Below are positions 5,579 through 7,984 of a DNA stretch of 7,984 nt, in pieces. The stretch's first letter is position 1. Every line of letters begins with the position of its first letter. Under the pieces are notes generated by a model. It ran no database searches. It saw only the letters and a program-made list of their open reading frames with translations, and was not told the DNA's origin. Source of the DNA: Opitutia bacterium UBA3151 (GTDB taxonomy: Bacteria; Verrucomicrobiota; Verrucomicrobiia; Opitutales; Seribacteraceae); contig DEYT01000023.1 of assembly GCA_002364975.1 (NCBI GenBank), positions 5,092-13,075 on the forward strand, written 5' to 3'. The translations under genes and the position numbers were made by a program.

Positions 5579-7984
5579 TTAATCAAGATAAGAAAACTCG
5601 TTAAGGTTAAAAAGAATCAAGCAAACATGGGCCAAGCCACGGGTTTTGGGACCCACCTGATTCCTCTGTAAATCAGCTTGGTAGGACTCGTATGCCGGCA
5701 TTCTTTCCCAGAAAGTATAAGGCTCCCCGGTTTTCTCAGCCATAATCGTTCGCTGAATCTCGATTGGGAAGGTCTGGGAACGAACTTTTTTACTGGCCTC
5801 CGTAGCCTTTGCCTTCTGCCAGCGTTTTAAACAAATATCAATTTCATCCTGAGTTGCAGCTCTTCCCAAGGCCCGTTGAAAGGCTTCCTCGATCACCAAG
5901 TTTTCTGGCTTTCCTTTTTTCCCGCGGAGCAGACGATGAGCAAATGCCAGCGCTCGATCCTGGATTTCCTCGGCATTCATCAGGGTCAGGGCCTGCGGTG
6001 CCACCGTAGAAGTTTCCCGAACTTCGCAGGAATTATCAGGCCCTGGCTGATTAAAGGTTTCAAGAAAAGGATCCCGCAAGCCCCTGATCTTCTCCACATA
6101 AATAGTTCGGCGGTTTCTTTGCTGAGGCAAAGGATCCGGTTCATATACCGAGGCCACCCCACCCATAATTTGTCGGGGTTGGAAGGCAACCTCCCGATTC
6201 AAGTTTGGGCGTGCTGGGATTCCTCCCCCACTCAAATTTAATTCACCACTGGCAAACAGCATCGCATCCCGAATCTCTTCCGCACTCAGTCGGCGGGGGC
6301 GAAAGGTTGCGTAAAGCTTACCCTTGGGGTCTTTTTCAAAGAGTTCATTCGGGTTCGAATGCCGACTGCTTCTTCGATAGGTTTCTGAAGAGAGGATCAA
6401 AGCGTTCAGTTTTTTTACCGACCAATCGTTCTTGATAAACCAGTCGGCGAGGAAATCAAGCAAGGCAGGATGAGTCGGGGGGGCACCGGTTGCTCCAAAA
6501 TTATTTGGATTACCGGCAATCCCCTGCCCAAAGTGCCAGGACCAGACCCGGTTCACCATCACCCGGGCAGTCAATGGGTTACGAGGATCAACCATCCATT
6601 TGGCCAGGGAAAGGCGTCTTTTGCCCTTATCCTGAGGAAATTCTTGAGGGGGCATCCCGCCCAGGCTTTCAGCGGCACTTAGAGCACCGGGCTTCACAGT
6701 TTCACCGGGGGAATACACATCCCCACCAGTCAAAATAACATCGGAATCAAAATACCCTTCCGCCCAGGGTTTTTGAGGCATATCCAACCTGCCTTGTACA
6801 TTATTATGGACCATGGTTTTCCCGGTGTAGACTGCATGTGCGATAGGTTCAATCCGGTCGAGTTCAAGACGGTGCCTGATTAAATTCTTAAACAACCTCG
6901 ATTGGGATGCTTCATCCCCGGGATCCAGACCGTTCTGCCCCACTTTGGCATCTCCTGCTTCCACCTTTTTTCTTTGCTTGATCTTAGCCTCTAATTTCTT
7001 TTTATCCTGCTCGTAATAATCAATTTTGGCCTGAGTCAAGGATGCAAAGCTGGAGAAGCCATGCTTTGATTCTGCCTCCAGAAAAGCCACCTTCCGTTCT
7101 GCTAGCTGGGTAGTGGAAAATACCGCCATCATTCGATAATAGTCACGGGTTGGAATCGGGTCGAACTTATGGTCATGACACTTAGCACACTGCATAGCAT
7201 GAGCGAGAAAAGTCTGCCCGACCGCATCGGTGATGTCATCCAGCCAGAGCTGCCGAGTCTCCTTAAAAACGCTCATTCCAGTCTGTTCCCATGGACCCAT
7301 GCGCAGGAATCCAGTGGCCACCAAATTTTCCGGGACTTCAGGATTCATTTCATCACCTGCGATCTGCTGCATAACAAATTGATCATAGGGTTTATCCTGA
7401 TTGAAAGAGCGGATCACATAATCTCGGTAGCGCCAGGCATTGGGCCGAGTGTAGTCATTTGCAAAACCCCCAGAATCAGCATAGCGCGAAACATCCAACC
7501 AATGACGGGCAAAATGCTCGCCATAGTGGGGAAGGTCTATCAACTGCTTCACAAATTTCCCGATCACGGATTTGGAATTAGTATATTCCCTGACAAACTT
7601 CGCGGATCTTTTCGAGTCGGGTGGAAGACCAGTCAGACCAAAAGAAAGCCGGCGATACAATTCCTCGGGTTGAGCATCAATCCCCGGTTTCAAAGCAGCA
7701 TCTTTTAAGCGACGGTTTACAAACCAATCCACCGGATGTTCCCCTTCTGGAACTTTTTCAACCTTCAAAGGGCGGTATGCCCATAGCATTTCACTCGGGT
7801 AGCGTCGTTTCTGCCAATCTTCCGAAAGTGCTTTCGAGGTTACCACCTGTTCACCTTCCCCGTACTTCTCTTGAATCCTGGCAATCTTTTCCTCACCCGG
7901 CCAGGGTGCACCGGCATCAATCCAGTCACGAATCCACCAAGTTTCTTCCTCGCTGAGTTTGTCTGCTTCCTTCGGTGGCATCTC
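5579..7984 (-). CDS. PSCyt1/DUF1549/DUF1553 cytochrome-type protein, 5' partial
   Basis: This is the C-terminal 801 codons of a large secreted protein typical of the Planctomycetes-Verrucomicrobia group; the frame is open through the right edge (GAG at 7984-7982 precedes the first ATG). Numbering from that ATG (7981), residues 1-28 (MPPKE, then WWIRDWIDAGAPWP) are the end of a PSCyt1 cytochrome c-like domain (PF07635), so that ATG is internal and the signal peptide and first haem motif lie outside. DUF1549/PSCyt2 (PF07583) spans roughly 82-290, with ARHWLDVSRYADSGG (158-172) and a haem-type CAKCH at 265-269 (7189-7175). A charged, probably helical linker (about 315-380) follows. DUF1553/PSD1 (PF07587) spans about 450-790, with NPLTARVMVNRVW (468-480) and RRLSAEEIRDAM (563-574), ending in FNLNEFSYLD as family members do. 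An electron-transfer or redox role in the envelope is inferred from the haem motifs; the substrate is unknown. It leads the visible operon. Confidence 0.94.
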   Translation of the reverse strand, partial: EMPPKEADKLSEEETWWIRDWIDAGAPWPGEEKIARIQEKYGEGEQVVTSKALSEDWQKRRYPSEMLWAYRPLKVEKVPEGEHPVDWFVNRRLKDAALKPGIDAQPEELYRRLSFGLTGLPPDSKRSAKFVREYTNSKSVIGKFVKQLIDLPHYGEHFARHWLDVSRYADSGGFANDYTRPNAWRYRDYVIRSFNQDKPYDQFVMQQIAGDEMNPEVPENLVATGFLRMGPWEQTGMSVFKETRQLWLDDITDAVGQTFLAHAMQCAKCHDHKFDPIPTRDYYRMMAVFSTTQLAERKVAFLEAESKHGFSSFASLTQAKIDYYEQDKKKLEAKIKQRKKVEAGDAKVGQNGLDPGDEASQSRLFKNLIRHRLELDRIEPIAHAVYTGKTMVHNNVQGRLDMPQKPWAEGYFDSDVILTGGDVYSPGETVKPGALSAAESLGGMPPQEFPQDKGKRRLSLAKWMVDPRNPLTARVMVNRVWSWHFGQGIAGNPNNFGATGAPPTHPALLDFLADWFIKNDWSVKKLNALILSSETYRRSSRHSNPNELFEKDPKGKLYATFRPRRLSAEEIRDAMLFASGELNLSGGGIPARPNLNREVAFQPRQIMGGVASVYEPDPLPQQRNRRTIYVEKIRGLRDPFLETFNQPGPDNSCEVRETSTVAPQALTLMNAEEIQDRALAFAHRLLRGKKGKPENLVIEEAFQRALGRAATQDEIDICLKRWQKAKATEASKKVRSQTFPIEIQRTIMAEKTGEPYTFWERMPAYESYQADLQRNQVGPKTRGLAHVCLILFNLNEFSYLD

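Noticed and set aside
7169..7708. Open frame of 179 codons on the plus strand
   Set aside because: It lies entirely antisense to the conserved DUF1549 region, has no SD or recognisable domain, and its composition mirrors the real gene on the other strand.
1..7984. tRNA, rRNA, CRISPR array, insertion sequence or integration site
   Set aside because: No tRNA-like cloverleaf, regularly spaced repeats, transposase or long terminal inverted repeats were seen; nearly all sequence is explained by six protein genes.

Overview
The window is a gene-dense stretch of a bacterial chromosome or contig. All six genes I can support are on the minus strand, so transcription runs from the right edge to the left edge. 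The pairing of a PSCyt1/DUF1549/DUF1553 protein with a DUF1501 protein, followed by a sulfatase, is characteristic of the Planctomycetes-Verrucomicrobia-Lentisphaerae group. The moderate base composition (about half G+C by eye), the lack of an SD before the sulfatase and the GntP carrier type fit a free-living, possibly marine verrucomicrobial or related bacterium. That placement is an inference from gene content, not a phylogenetic result.

Layout in transcription order. 7984-5579: a large secreted cytochrome-type protein (end of PSCyt1, then DUF1549 with a CxxCH haem motif, then DUF1553), 5' end outside the window. 5564-4161: a DUF1501 protein with a Tat-type leader, 14 nt downstream and tightly coupled. 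4099-3353: a small orphan outer-membrane beta-barrel candidate starting with TTG. Its start codon and Shine-Dalgarno lie inside a perfect 8-bp inverted repeat. 3292-1865: a type I sulfatase starting with GTG, with an intact CxPxR formylglycine motif and no signal peptide. 1849-815: an exported SMP-30/gluconolactonase-type beta-propeller, 15 nt downstream of the sulfatase. 662-1: the N-terminal half of a GntP-family aldonate permease with an unusual ~110-residue insert, cut by the left edge.

Read together, the genes look like a catabolic operon for a sulfated or oxidised sugar. One reasonable model is that a cytochrome-linked cell-envelope step oxidises a sugar to a lactone, the exported SMP-30 lactonase opens it to an aldonate, and the GntP permease imports the acid. 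The sulfatase would remove sulfate, probably inside the cell if it really lacks an export signal. The roles of DUF1501, DUF1549 and DUF1553 are not established, so this is a hypothesis.

The spacers are short except for 152 nt before the permease gene. I found no RNA genes, insertion sequences, CRISPR arrays, attachment sites or replication origins. The best candidates for unexplained signals are the hairpin over the start of the beta-barrel gene, the permease insert, the His-rich barrel protein itself, and a terminator-like element ahead of the sulfatase.
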